A stretch of DNA of 64,000 nt. Source: Anthoceros angustus (taxonomy: Eukaryota > Streptophyta > Anthocerotopsida > Anthocerotales > Anthocerotaceae). Shown here piece by piece: positions 22,552-33,120 of the stretch. A model generated the notes under the pieces. That model did not search any database. It worked only from the letters and a program-made list of their open reading frames with translations, and had not been told where the DNA came from. The translations under genes were made by a program, and so were the position numbers. Each line of letters starts with the position of its first letter. Position 1 is the stretch's first letter. The stretch spans positions 1 through 64,000 of the forward strand of contig VJWM01000318.1 of NCBI GenBank assembly GCA_010909165.1, written 5' to 3'.

Positions 22552-22559
22552 TATAAAAG
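22552..22559 (+). promoter_or_regulatory. First TATA box, LTR fragment D
   Basis: TATAAAAG in GGGTGACTTATAAAAGTG, the same block as 25505, 35396 and, in reverse, 44982. It lies upstream of the LTR gene. Confidence 0.6.
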
Positions 22560-23148
22560 TGAAGCTGGCAGTGTGTCTGCAGATGAAGGCCATAATCAGA
22601 ACTTGAGGACTCACCACAAAGAAAAGGCGCCTGGGCCATCACCTCAAGCTTCCCAAGGCTCCCATACAGCAACGCGCCTGCATACGCCCGTGCTGAGGAG
22701 GAGAAGGAGGGCGATGAGTCGCTAGCGAGGCGAAATCACGCGCCCAAGAGGAAGAAGGTAGGAAACAGGAGGAAGCAAGAAGGGAGAAGAAGGTTAAAGA
22801 ACCCAACACCCTGCTGCTCGTGGAGGGTGACCCTAGGAGGGTCTGGAGCGTGGCAAGATTGCTAGAAACCTGTGAAGGGCTCCAAATTGCTGTGCGTGGT
22901 GAGTCCTGGGGAATTTCAAGAGTCAGAGGAAAAATCTGCCTCGGGACGCCAAGGTAAGGGACTGGCAAGTATGAGAGCAAGGCGGCCCGAGTGACCTTTG
23001 AGCTGTGCGGCAAGAGCAAACTGAGGAGGAGGATCCAACGCTACTAAGGATAAGAATGCGGTTGAGCCGCAGGAACTGCCAGTGAGGACAGGCGACTCTT
23101 CTAGTCAATTCCTCTGCGGGGAGAAGGGTGACTAATTCCAAGGAGGCC

Positions 23149-24240
23149 ATGACCAAGCCCACCATGACCAAGGCAAGGCAGGTAGCAGCTAAGCGCGAAG
23201 GAGCATCCACCAAGGAGGGCGCGGAGCCAGCAAGAAGTCTGCTACAGGAAAAGGAGGCTTAATTCGGAGGCGTGTGAAATTTGACATGCCATTATTTGGC
23301 TGCATACTGCAGGCCAGCTGTCCTCTATGAGACCTCAGACTTTTGACCAAGCAGAGGAGAATATTCGCCAGAGCAGTAATGGGCGACATTGGTCTTGACA
23401 CCAGGAAGCCTTCTGAATCTGATAGAGGAGTGCTGCTAATTTGCAGCCAGAAAGCGGCATTGAGGAACGGTCACCACGGACAGGGAACACACAGACGGAG
23501 TGGTCGACCTACCCTCGATGAGTTGGAGCCTCTGATGATAGGATGCATACGCGTGACCAGCGTAAGGCGTCGGAGAAGGCGATAGCGCAATCAACGCTGA
23601 TGGAAGGAACGAGTGGAAAGTGCTTTTGCATCACTGGATCTCTCCCAAGGGAGCCTCAATTTATGCAAGGGGCACAAGGCTAAGTCCAAGAATCCGCTGG
23701 CTGGGACGGACCAAAAGTCTTGGACGCCCAAGTGAGATTGTTCATACAAGAATTGTTTTGGGCTTGGTGAGCAATCCAGCGTGTCATTTCAGCACTACCT
23801 TCCATTTTCTATGGAAGATCAGCGGTCAAGGAGTTGGGTCGGATTGGGGTTTATCATGTATGAAGCATACACCTACCACCGGAGAAGTTGGGTTGGAACC
23901 GTCACCATCGCTACGATGAAGATAAAGTTACCAATTGGTCAGGCTATCTTAGCACTTATCTAGTGCATTTAGGAATGGGAAGGATAGAGGGCTACCTACA
24001 AGTAAGGAGTTGGATGATTCCAAGCATCCATGGCAGATATTGCTAGAATAGTACTTACACCAGGAGATTGTGGAGTAGACTTGGTGCTTTAGCGCCTAAA
24101 TCTTTGGAGGTGCCGGGCAAGACCAATTGGGACATTATTGGGCCGAAGGAATCAAAGATAGGCCTGCAGGATGCAGGAGGACTTGCAAGGAGGAAGTTGC
24201 AGGGGGTTTTGAAGCTTGGACCATGGAGGATGTGAGATGG
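23149..24240 (+). pseudogene. LTR-borne gene, N-terminal half (D)
   Basis: ATG 23149 opens MTKPTMTKARQ, then KFDMPLFG-like sequence near 23278, EENI near 23355 and a stretch equivalent to VRLFIQELFWAW/FLWKISGQGVGSDWG near 23740-23850. More diverged from the two element C copies than those are from each other, so it is an older insertion. Broken by frameshifts. Confidence 0.55.
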
Positions 24241-25024
24241 AAGTTGCAGGATAGATCCTACCATGGCGGTGAAGTCATCACAGGGTGGGAGGTATTCCCA
24301 TACGTTGGTTTGTGACCCCTTTGCTCCTCATGTACAAGACCCACGTCTGCATTGTGAACTAGTCGTCACAGTAGAGAGGAAGTAGTCCTACTATGGTCAG
24401 AGCTTGGTAAGGGAACTTGCTCACTACTGCAAGTGCCTAAGCAAGTGCTCCTTGTGGGAATCGAGAATTCTTTGTGGAAATTGCTTTTACTTTGGGTGTG
24501 TGTAAAATGCCCAAGTGACTCTAAACGAGGGTAGTTCTGAGCCCATCATAGGAACTCGGATGTAAGAGGTTCTCCCAAGGAGTCACAAAGGTGTCAAACT
24601 CATAGCCACGTAAGGAAGAACTTCTTTGGAGTGGTGGATGCGGACCCAGGGCGGTTGTGCTTGGTAGAGTGATCGAAAAGCCGATGTGACGAGTTAGACT
24701 AGGAGAGTTAGAATTCTTGAGGAGGATGAGGAGATGAGTAGAGGGGACCTCAAGAGGTGTAGGAAAGTTAGTGGGGGCACCTGGTGAGTATGGGCGAATC
24801 CATAAACCCAGTCTGCACGAGGATGTTATGGAGGATGGAGCAGCTCTGGCCACAGGTGGAGAGTTTGGGTCTTTGCTAGAAATGGTTTGGTGAAGACATG
24901 CAAGGAAATTTTTGCTCCTTTTGAGCGGAGTTGTAGGACCATGTCGGGAAGGCAGAGGATATGCAGGGAAAAGAAACGGGTCAAAACGACCTTTGGTGAG
25001 GAGAAAAGGTAACCTACATGAGTG

Positions 25025-25240
25025 GTAGGAGGTGTCCTACCACCGTAGAGAAACTCCTACCATGGTGAGAGGGTAGGAGATCCTACCACCGTAGGAGATG
25101 ACCACCGCTAGTGTTTTGATCACCTACCGTGTAGGAATAGCTCCTACCATGGTAGGAGGGTAGGAAGGTATCCTACCGCCGTGGAGTGGTAGGAGAAGGG
25201 AAAACGCCTACCATGGTAGGAGGATGTCCTACCAGTGGGA
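25025..25240 (+). promoter_or_regulatory. Palindrome array in U3 (5' LTR C)
   Basis: Six to eight copies or half-copies of CTCCTACCATGGTAGGAG and its variants (CACGG, CCGTGG centres) in about 215 bases. Each is a near-perfect inverted repeat of up to 18-20 bases. Matching arrays lie at 34918-35135 and, in reverse, 45248-45470. They are placed within 300 bases of the LTR start, where U3 enhancers usually sit. A function in transcription factor binding is inference. Confidence 0.65.
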
Positions 25241-25504
25241 GATGGGTTTCTAAGGAAGTAGCTTATGTTTTAGGCAGATAGGCTTGCTATATAGAGTCTT
25301 TTAGTGGACTAGATAAATAGGCCAAAATAGGTAATTAAGAAATTAGAGGCTAATTTTCAGTAATTAGAAATTAGAAAATAGGGAAATTGGTATTTTAGTA
25401 TAAGTAAAATTAGGAAACTAACATCAATGGTGGAGAAAGGGCCACGTGGCACACATCCAAGGGCAGGATAGAATGGTAGTTACTTTTCTAACCCTTGGGT
25501 GACT

Positions 25505-25512
25505 TATAAAAG
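25505..25512 (+). promoter_or_regulatory. First TATA box of 5' LTR C
   Basis: TATAAAAG in GGGTGACTTATAAAAGTGG, about 4 kb upstream of the usual LTR TATA box at 29531. It is kept in four LTRs (22552, 25505, 35396, 44982 in reverse). Candidate promoter for the LTR gene that follows. Confidence 0.6.
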
Positions 25513-27833
25513 TGGTTGCAGTGCTGCGGCTCGAAACTTGAGGAGCGGCCTCCAGAAGGCGCCGCCACACCTCAAGCTGCCCAAGGCCCCCAGCAAGCGC
25601 CCGTACACCAGCCTGTGTTGAGGAGGAGAAGGAGGCGCAAGCTCAGGGAGGAAATCCGGCGCCCAAGAGAGGAAGAAGGAGGAAAAGAGAAGAAGAGAAG
25701 GGAGAAGAAGGTTGGGGCAACACTTGCCAAGCTCGTGAGGGTGCCTAGGAGGGTGGAGCGTGGCAAGATTGCTAGGAAACCGGAAGGGCTCCTAAATTGT
25801 GGCGTGTAAGAGTCCGTGGGAATTTTGTGAGCTTTCTCTTGCAGGAGAAATCGGGGTTTTGGGGGCGCCAAGGTGTAAGGGCTGGAGGAGAGCAAGGGCA
25901 AGGACCTTTGAGCTGTGAGCAAGAGCAAATCGAGGAGGAGAAACGTTTGCAAGGAAGTGAGTCTGCAGGTGCAGGAGAGGCATCACTTTTCTTCAATTTC
26001 GTGCAAGTACTAACCAAGGAGGCCATGACCAAGCCTACCATGACCAAGGGCAAGGAGGTAGTAGCCAAGGAAGGAGCGTCCACCAAGGGAGGTGGCGCAG
26101 GAGCGGGCAAGAGGTCTAAGGCAGGAGGATCAGACCCCGGAGGGTGGAAATTTGACATGCCATTATTTACGTGCTATGCAGGCCAGCTATCCTCTAGAGA
26201 CCTTTCAGACTTTCGACCTTGGGCAGCAGAGGAGAATATTCAGCTAGAGTGGGTGTATGGGCGACATTGGTCTTACACCAACCTTGAATTGATAGAGAGT
26301 GTTTTGCTAATTTGCAGGACGGAGGAATTGGCCGCCTTAGGATAGGCGCAGACGGATCCACGGTGTTGGAAGGAGCATACGCCCGGTATATGGGTAGGAT
26401 AGCGAGGATAGCGGAATCACGTTGATGGAAGGAACGAGGCAAGCGTGCATCAACGGATCTTCCCAAGGAGCCCTTACCCTTATGCAAGGGGCATGAAGGC
26501 TAAGAATCCAAGAACGGTTGGCGACGGACCAAATCTTGGAGCCCAAGTGGAGATTGTTCACAAGAATTGTTTTGGGCTTGGTGAGCAATCCAAGGGTGTC
26601 ATATTTCTACCTTCCTCCATTTTCTATGGAAGATCACTCAAGGAGCGAAGCCGGATTGGGGCTCATCATGTATGAAGCATACACTACCAAAAAGTTCAAA
26701 ACCCAACGTCGGATGAAGACAGGTCAAGGCCATGCTATCTTAGCACTTATCTAGTGCATTTGTGGGAAGTAGAGGGGCTACTCACAAGTAAGGAGTTGGA
26801 TGATTCCAAGCATCCCTTTAACATTGTGTACTTACACCGGGAGAGGGACAGTGCTTGGTGCTGCGCTAAAGGAGGTGCCGGCACCACACAGGACATTATT
26901 CGGAAGGAATCCCTCCGAAAGATAGGCCGGAGGATGTGCGGGAGGACTTGCAAGGAGAAGTTGTAGGGGATTTGAAGTTTGGACCGCAGGATGCGGAGAT
27001 GGAAGGTAGGATAGATCCTACCATGGGAATCCGCTGCGAGGGTGGGAGGTGTTCCACGTGGTTTGGGACCCCTTCGTCCTCTCATGACAAGGCCTACGGT
27101 GGCGAATTAGTCCTACCACGGTGGAAGTAGTCCCACTGGTGAGCACCTCCTACCACGGTAGGAGGAAAGGAAGTCACGGTTTGGAAGCTCCCAAGGGAGA
27201 TAAGAAGGCAACCGGCCCTAGGTGGGCGGCGGATGGAGTCACGGTGGGAGGGTTGCCCACCAAGTGATGAGCGGGAGCTCATCATAGGGAAGCAAGGGAT
27301 GTAAGATCCCATGAGCAAGGCAAAGGCCTTGAGTCTCCCGGAGGTAAGAAAGGAGACTTAGACATGTTGGAGGAGATCTGCGCAGGAGATGTTCAAGGTA
27401 GATGGAGCCGCCAAGAGGAGAGTTGAATTCTTGAAGACGGAGGCGGAAGACAAGGACCTACCAAGCAAGGGAAATTGCGGGTAGGCGGCGGAAACCCAGT
27501 GAGGAGGATGTTATGAGGATGGAAGCTCAAGTGGAGCACTTGGAAAGAGTCTTGAAACAAGGCTAAGGCAAACAACATATTCGGAGAACAAGGCTCTTAC
27601 CAAGCAATTGGCAGCTCGAGAGGAGAAGGTGGAGCAACTTGCTCACATGGTGCGCATGGGAAAAGAAGGCGGAAGACAAGCAAGTCTGCTAATGGAGGAA
27701 AGGTCAAGACGAGAGCAATCTGCAGCAAATGAGGGCAAGGCAAGTAGGCACATGAGCGGTCATAGCCACAGTGTGAAGATTAGTGACATGGAAAAGGAGC
27801 TGGGAGAAATCCGAGGCTGGAATTGAAGGAAGA

Positions 27834-28338
27834 AGAGGTAGTTGTCTAAGAGGAGGAGAAGGTTGTGCTCACGACAACAAGAGGAAGGAAGTTGTTGAGG
27901 AGTTGCCGATCAAGGGTGAGGGTCAAGAATTCGAGCCCGTTAGTACTCGAGGTACATCTTCCGCTCTCGCAAGAGAAGGACTTTTCGTGGATTGTCGAGC
28001 TCTTCTAGCTTGATTTTGTCGTCGTAGAGGAGGAAGGCAAGAGGGTGAGATTTGGCAAAGGAGAAGTTGGGGTATGAAATCTAACGCTAATATTTCGCAA
28101 GGTCTTGATCAATTATTGCCCAACTTGCTGCCCTTTCAACCTTGCTTGTTAGGAGGACGAGGCGCTTGTGTGCCCAAGTCTGTATAGTACATCCCGCTTG
28201 GTGCAGCATTTGTTTACGACAGGTGGAATTCTGGGAGGTGTGCCCACGGTTTTGTGGACGCCCTTGACCATGATAGGAGGAAGCAGGTGGTGGGAGTCAC
28301 ACCAACAGCCCGCCAGCAGATGTGAGATTTGGGGAGAA
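27834..28338 (+). repeat. 505-bp gag fragment inserted in LTR gene
   Basis: The sequence from GTAGTTGTCTAAGAGG to GATTTGGGGAGA matches the gag interior of element B (15475-15975) more closely than that of C (31500-31985). It is absent at the same site in 1-2901 (at 830) and in the 3' LTR (at 37675). Left junction shares GAAGAAGAG and right junction shares GAAGAA with the host sequence; only CTG is lost. Confidence 0.8.
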
Positions 28339-28911
28339 GAACGGACACATTTTGTCCAAAGATTGGAAATGGAAGCAGAAGTCCAGCGGAGAGTGCACAA
28401 CTCCCTAGGAGGATAGGGAGTTGGAGGAAGAAATGGCAAAGGAGAAAGGCCGTCATGAGGCGTGGTGCAGCATATGTTGGCGGTGAGGAGGCAGATTTGG
28501 TGATTATGCCCTACAAGAGATTGATCCGCTGCAGAATGAGAGGACGGAGAATGTGGCTCTCCATGTCAAGACCGGTGAGCTGGCCTTGAGCGAGATGCTT
28601 ACAAAAGCAAGTGTGAGCATGGAGTATGGCTTGAGGATTACAGAATTGGAGATGGCACAACAACGATTTGCAGCCCATCTTCACAACAAGGTGCTCAAGG
28701 CCACTAACGAGTTGTTGCGACTTCTGAGAGGAGGATGTTGGGACCTCATGATGATGATAGGGAGGCCCTCATGCAAGTCCAACCGGAAGCCTTAGACTTG
28801 GAGAGTGTCCCAAGCACAGGGTGAAGAAACTTGCACTGTGGAGAAGCAAGTGAAGCGGGAGAAGCACGGTGGAGAATCACCCGGGAAGGGGGAAGAAGAA
28901 AAACGACCCGG

Positions 28912-28998
28912 TAGGAACTCCTACCGTGGTAGGAGGAGTTCCTACCGTGGTAGGAGGGACTCCTACCGTGGTAGGAGAAGGTCCTACCATGGTAGGAG
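28912..28998 (+). repeat. Palindromic repeats encoding SYRGRR
   Basis: Four successive palindromes (TCCTACCGTGGTAGGAG, last with CATGG) fall in one frame and encode NSYRGRRS, SYRGRRD, SYRGRRR and SYHGRR within the open frame 28805-29083. Element C's 3' copy has the same series at 38245-38330 with one unit shortened. The peptide resembles an RGG-type RNA-binding repeat. Confidence 0.7.
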
Positions 28999-29530
28999 GG
29001 CCAGCAGATTCAAAGGTGCTAGCATGGATTTGACAAGGGAGGCGAGTACCTTGGCCCTTGCAGAAAGAAGGAAGAGGGGTTGATCTTGCAGAATGGAGCA
29101 AGAATCACAAGGAGAAGACCAACCTCCTAACATGGGTGCAGCAAGGAGCTCACTTGCTCCACAAGTGAGAGGAAGAGGAGAAGGCGAGGATGAGCCGGTG
29201 GCTAAGAGAGCCCGGCTATTTTATTGGAGGAAGGAACTCAAGATAGGCATCAAGATAAGGAAGGGATTCATAAGAAGTCCTTAAATTAGCTTGAAGACAT
29301 GGGCAAGATGCCACTTGGGAAGACTTTTCTTTAGAGGAGGATGCATTAATGCTTGTCAGAGAGTGTGTTGACTAGCTAGATAGGAATGTTGTGAGCCATT
29401 AAGGCTCACATAGGTGAATTTAGAATAGAATTTTACCCAAGATGCTTGGATGTCGAACTTAAAGTCAATAGGATACACTAAAATAAGGAGTAAGGCGTGC
29501 GGGGAGGCGCCGAGGCTGTGAGGACCTCCC

Positions 29531-29538
29531 TATAAAAG
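29531..29538 (+). promoter_or_regulatory. Second TATA box of 5' LTR C
   Basis: TATAAAAG in GACCTCCCTATAAAAGGAGG, 850 bases before the LTR end. Expected start site for genomic RNA, downstream of the LTR gene. Confidence 0.7.
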
Positions 29539-30386
29539 GAGGGGAGCTTGTGAAGTAAAATTATCGTGTCTTGCGCTCCCATCCTCCCGAGTCCTTCACT
29601 TTGTGCAGAATTTCGCCAAGCCAATGTCTCGTAGAGAGGGAGAACGCGCGGTCGGAGTCTGGGTGGAGGCTTGCTCTTTGCAGGCCCCAGCTCCCCTTGT
29701 GAATGGTTGTTGTGAATTGTTTTGCTTTGAGTGTGTGGCGATGCTCAAGGAACTCTCGGCTTGAGGGTAGACTAGGAAAGACTCTGGAGGTTCTCTGCGG
29801 TACAAACCACATAGCAACCGCCCAAGGAAGAACTCGTTAATTTCGACGGACCCAGGCATTGTGCCGTAAGGGCGAGTTGGAATTAATGAGCCAGCAATTG
29901 GTGTTAGAGTAGGAGATTGTGGAGGAAGGAAGGGTAGATGAGTAGAGAAGAAGGGCGTTGTTGATTGAGAGAGTTGTGAGGAGGATTAGAGTGTAGGAAA
30001 AGCGGAAGGCCAGTGCGAGCCTAAGGGACGAATCCCTGCAAGTAAGAGGGCGCTCCCTGGAGAAGAGTGTCTTAGGAGTAGGGACGGTTGCGGTGTGGGT
30101 CGGGGGTCCCGGCATGGGCACCTTCGTTAAGACGTAACTGCAATTGTGTGGTGTCGTTGTAGGTTGAGGTTTGGTGAGTTCTGGCGGCAGCGTAGCTGCA
30201 GGGAGCGTGAGAGGGCGCCTTGCTTGTTTAGAAGGCTGAGGTAGTGTGTAGCTGCGGTGGTGTGATTCTCAAGATTCGGCTTCCCCAAGTCTCATGGGAC
30301 GCCAACCCAGCGTCTGAACGACGGTGGGATAAGTGTGGCCGCTAGAGGGGAATCTCGGGAGTGCCCCGGGTTTTCCTCCCACATTT

Positions 30387-30400
30387 TGGCCGTTGCGGGA
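30387..30400 (+). other. Primer-binding site of element C, shortened
   Basis: TGGCCGTTGCGGGA follows CCCACATTT. It equals the tRNA-Asp site of element B minus four bases, all C or G. Whether the loss is real or a consensus error decides whether the element could prime. Confidence 0.7.
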
Positions 30401-31490
30401 CTTGTGGGTCCATTGAAATTTTGAGATTTTCGTTGCTAGCTTGCGATGAGCTGAGAGATCTTGTAAGGAGGTAGGCGGGGTCTAGGAAGAGCCTACACGT
30501 CCTGGAACCCGTGCGTTGTGAAGGAGGAGCTCCACGCCTCCCGTGTGATTTTGTGTTCTGCAGCAAGAATGGCGCATGGCGGGTTGGCTGATTTTTCTTT
30601 AACAACCGTGTTTTGGAGGCTATGAGGATGCTTGCAGATGTCTAGCGGAGGGGAGGGAGAGGAGAAAACCATAGGAGGTCACCCCACACATCGCAAGAGA
30701 TCTAAGAGCTGCAAGAAGAAATCAATGGAGGGGAGGAAAAGCGGTGGTTGCACGCTCGGAGGAGGAAGAGCTAAGGGGCTTGAGGAGGAGGCCGTTTTGC
30801 CCTTGCCTACAAGGGGAGCCAAGTGATCCAGGAAAACGCTTCGGAGAAGGGACGTCGAAATCACCGGCAGTGAAACAAAGGAGGTGGTTGAAGAGGAGTT
30901 GGTATGTGAAGAGGAGGAGGAAGCACCGCTTTGAGCGATTCAAGTTCAGCTACCAGCAGGCCTTCTCAACGCTGGACCTTCGTGGTGGTGATCTAGCTCA
31001 ACTTCCAAGCAGTGAAGGTGGGGTGAGCGTGGGGAATTGCGTGGTCTCAAGATCTTGCGGGCGCTGATAGAATCACGCTCACTCACATCTTGGGACGCAC
31101 ACCTAGGGAGACACCATCCCGTCCCAATCTTTTGTGCAGACACCCCTTGAGAACTTTGGTTGGAGAATTTACTGCAGGAGAGGAAGGGAGTGTGAGTTCG
31201 CCTAGCTCATCTGGACCAAGCAACATGAGTGGAGCAGGAGTAGGAGGGATTTGCTGTTTGGATAGTTGTGTGTTGAGGGGTGTGAGCGTGCTTCGAAGTC
31301 TAGTCGGGGAGGAGGAAGTAATTTTAGGAGTTGAGAGGAGATCACCCCGTCTTTTCGCAAGGGATTTGTGAACTGAATGGAGAAATCATGTGTGAAGAAA
31401 GCTTAGTTGCTGCTGATGTGCAAAGGAAGAAGCGGAGGAGAGCTCTTGGGAGGAAGCTACATGTGCTAACATCTTCAAGGGTTCCGTTGA
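30401..31490 (+). other. Leader and gag N-terminal region of element C
   Basis: No long frame. The frame 30744-31067 encodes KRRWLKRSWYVKRRRKHRF, strongly basic, and 31090-31371 encodes a Ser/Gly-rich piece. Position after the PBS suggests a leader and the gag N-terminus. Element B lacks most of this stretch. Confidence 0.35.
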
Positions 31491-31495
31491 GGAAG

Positions 31496-31999
31496 AAGAG
31501 GTAGTTGTCTAAGAGCAAGAGGAGGTTGTGCTCACGGACAGCGAGAGGAAGGAGGTTGTTGCCGAGGAGTTCGATCAAGGGTGAGGGTCAAGAATCCGAG
31601 CCTGTTAATAATTTCCAAGGTACATCTTCCGTTCTTGCAAGAGGAGGACTTTTTGGCGTGGATTGTTGAGCTCTTCTAGCTCGAGTTGGTCGTCGAAGAG
31701 GAGGAAGGCAAGAGGGTGAGATTTGGCGGTGGAGTTGGGGTACGAGATCTAATGGTGAGCTTTGCAAGGTCTTGATCATTACGCCCATCTTGCTGCCCTT
31801 TCAACCTTGCTTGTTAGAGGGAGGCGCTTGTGTGCCCAAGTCTGTATACATCCCGCTTGCAGCATTTGTTCGCCCGACAGGGGAAGTTTCTTGGGAGGTG
31901 TGCCCATTTTGTGGACGCCTCAACCATGAGTGGAGGAAGTGGAGGTGGTGGAAGTCACACCCGCAATATGTGAGATTTGGGGAGAAGCAACAAAGATGA
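31496..31999 (+). pseudogene. gag: gag nucleocapsid region of element C
   Basis: The frame 31772-31999 (75 codons) reads ACVPKSVYIPLAAFVRPTGE, then C-P-F-C-G-R-L-N-H-E-W-R-K-W at 31901-31942. That is CX2CX4HX4 with Trp where the last knuckle Cys is expected, and is followed by an aromatic, basic tail WWKSHPQYVRFGE. Upstream LSKSKRRLCS-type sequence is lysine-rich. A nucleocapsid knuckle would bind element RNA. The TGG (Trp) at 31940 differs from TGT/TGC by one base. Confidence 0.5.
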
Positions 32000-32500
32000 T
32001 GAGGCTTTTGTGCAAACTTTGAACATGTGACTCATGCGAATTTGGAAGTCTCAATGTGGATTGTCTCCAAATTTTCCTAGAGTACTTGAGGTCATAGTGT
32101 GGTATAGTCACACGATGGAGCTGCATCACCATTGGATTGGGATGATTTGAGAGCTGTATCTTTGAACCGGTTTTGTGGCTTAAGCTATGCACATCATCAC
32201 GTTGGTCCGGTTGAGGACTCTGCGAAGGAAGAGGAGGAGTCTTGTATGATTACATAGAGAGAGAGTACCACCACGGCCACGAAGGATGTAGCCTTCAAAA
32301 GCAAGGCCTATGGTATGACCTTTCTTGATAAAGGTTGGGAAAGCAGTGTAGGAAGGAGTTAGAGGAACACATGTAGATCCATGTGCCATAGAAAAATTAG
32401 AGCTAGAATGTGGTAAGGTGGTGAAGATTTCTAAGTGTAGAGGAGATGGTAGAGTTTAAGAAGGTGCGGGGAAGAGCATGAATGCAGGTTTCATTTTCGA
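32000..32500 (+). pseudogene. pol: pol N-terminus with RT deletion (C)
   Basis: THVDPCAIEKLELECGKVVK near 32366-32425 aligns with TYVDPDAVEDLELEPGKVVK of element F (48950-48890, minus), the linker upstream of RT. Within 60 bases it passes to GGAGAGCGACTTGAGGCC, which in F follows RNase H. RT and RNase H are thus absent with the same junction as in element B. Protease is expected near 32000-32340 but no motif is readable. Confidence 0.65.
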
Positions 32501-33120
32501 GGAGAGCGACTTGAGGCCCGATGATTTCCGACGAGGAGTTGGTTGCCACGGCCTGGGTCAAGGGGAGGACGTGAGCATGTTGTAGACGGCCTAAGTTGAT
32601 CAGCAAGCCTTGCTGCCAGCAGAGAGGTCAAATGAGCAAGAAGGAGCGCGTTGTGAAAGGCGGCAGGACAATCTGGAAATCCGAGAGGATAAAGGGCGCC
32701 AGTATGGGCGCGAGGAGGAGGCTGGAATGCTCCTCAAGGGTGAGCAGTCGAGGGCTGCAAGTGGAGGCCAGGTTGGCAAAGAAAAGAAAACGGAGCGTGA
32801 GCGTGAGGCGCCCACTTGGCGAGGTCATGGCCGGGCGCCATGGGGCCGCGAGGAGAGAAGGCCCTAGGGAGGTGGACACGCGGTGAGGAGGAGATGCATC
32901 CCATGAAAAGTTTGAGCGGCGGGAGAAGTTGGCGATTCATGGGAAATCACTCAAAATTGGCCATGGAGTGCAGCAAGGCGAGGAGGTCGCCATGGGAGCG
33001 AGCTGGACCTGGACACGAGGCTAGACCAGCAGAATGGAAGAAATCGAACTTGGAGGAGGAGCATGCGCAGGTCGAACTTGCATGGACAAAGCGGGAGAAA
33101 CGGTTTTGTGAATGATGCAT
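32500..33120 (+). pseudogene. Spacer ORF between RNase H and integrase (C)
   Basis: Several overlapping broken frames (32596-32886, 32816-33115) share peptides with B and F: EELVATA, EIREDKG, KGEQSRGLQ and ERAGPGHEARPAE. Charged, helical in appearance, without recognised domain. It lies in the same place as in B. Confidence 0.4.

Larger units (their letters stand above)
22395..24851 (+). repeat. LTR fragment D (type C relative)
   Basis: It starts inside U3 at a position equal to 25365 of element C (GGAATTGGTATTCTAGTATAAG), carries the first TATA box and the LTR gene up to about 24240, then jumps at about 24400 to U5-like sequence (AAATTGCTTTTACTTTGGG). About 2 kb holding the coiled-coil half of the gene and the second TATA is missing. 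It ends against the 5' LTR of element C at GTGGAGAGTTTGGG. Confidence 0.7.
25516..29284 (+). pseudogene. LTR-borne gene of element C (5' copy)
   Basis: Read across frameshifts, the product has: an Arg/Lys-rich start (LRRRRRRKLREEIRRPREEE, 25618-25677; LAKLVRVPRRVERGKIARKP); MTKPTMTKGKEVVAKEG from ATG 26025; a conserved block FDMPLFTCYAGQLSSRDLSDF then EENIQLEWVYG (about 26150-26260); ELFWAW/FSTTFLHFLWKITQG-like sequence (about 26560-26660); a Glu-rich coiled coil (27530-28700); LGPHDDDREA-like sequence near 28740; SYRGRR repeats (28918-28998); and a basic tail VAKRARLFYWRKELKIG to a stop near 29284. Family unrecognised. It is interrupted by a 505-base gag insert. The frame may begin at ATG 26025, or upstream with a short spliced leader; the sequence does not decide. 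Confidence 0.6.
24852..30383 (+). repeat. 5' LTR of element C
   Basis: Order: truncated start (TTTGGGTCTTTGCTAGAAATGG), palindrome array 25025-25240, first TATA 25505, LTR-borne gene about 25516-29284, conserved block AATAGAATTTTACCCAAGATG near 29426, second TATA 29531, U5, terminal TTTTCCTCCCACA. It is 505 bases longer than the 3' copy because of the insert at 27834-28338. Confidence 0.8.

Noticed and set aside
25025-25240. CRISPR-like regularly spaced palindromes
   Set aside because: Spacers are short, variable and similar to the repeats; the array lies in a plant LTR with no cas genes.
25803-25975. Introns in the LTR gene (GTAAGAG...TTGCAG and GTGTAAGG...CTGCAG)
   Set aside because: Splice-like ends are visible, but the first would be only about 40 bases and copies differ by indels; not supportable without RNA evidence.
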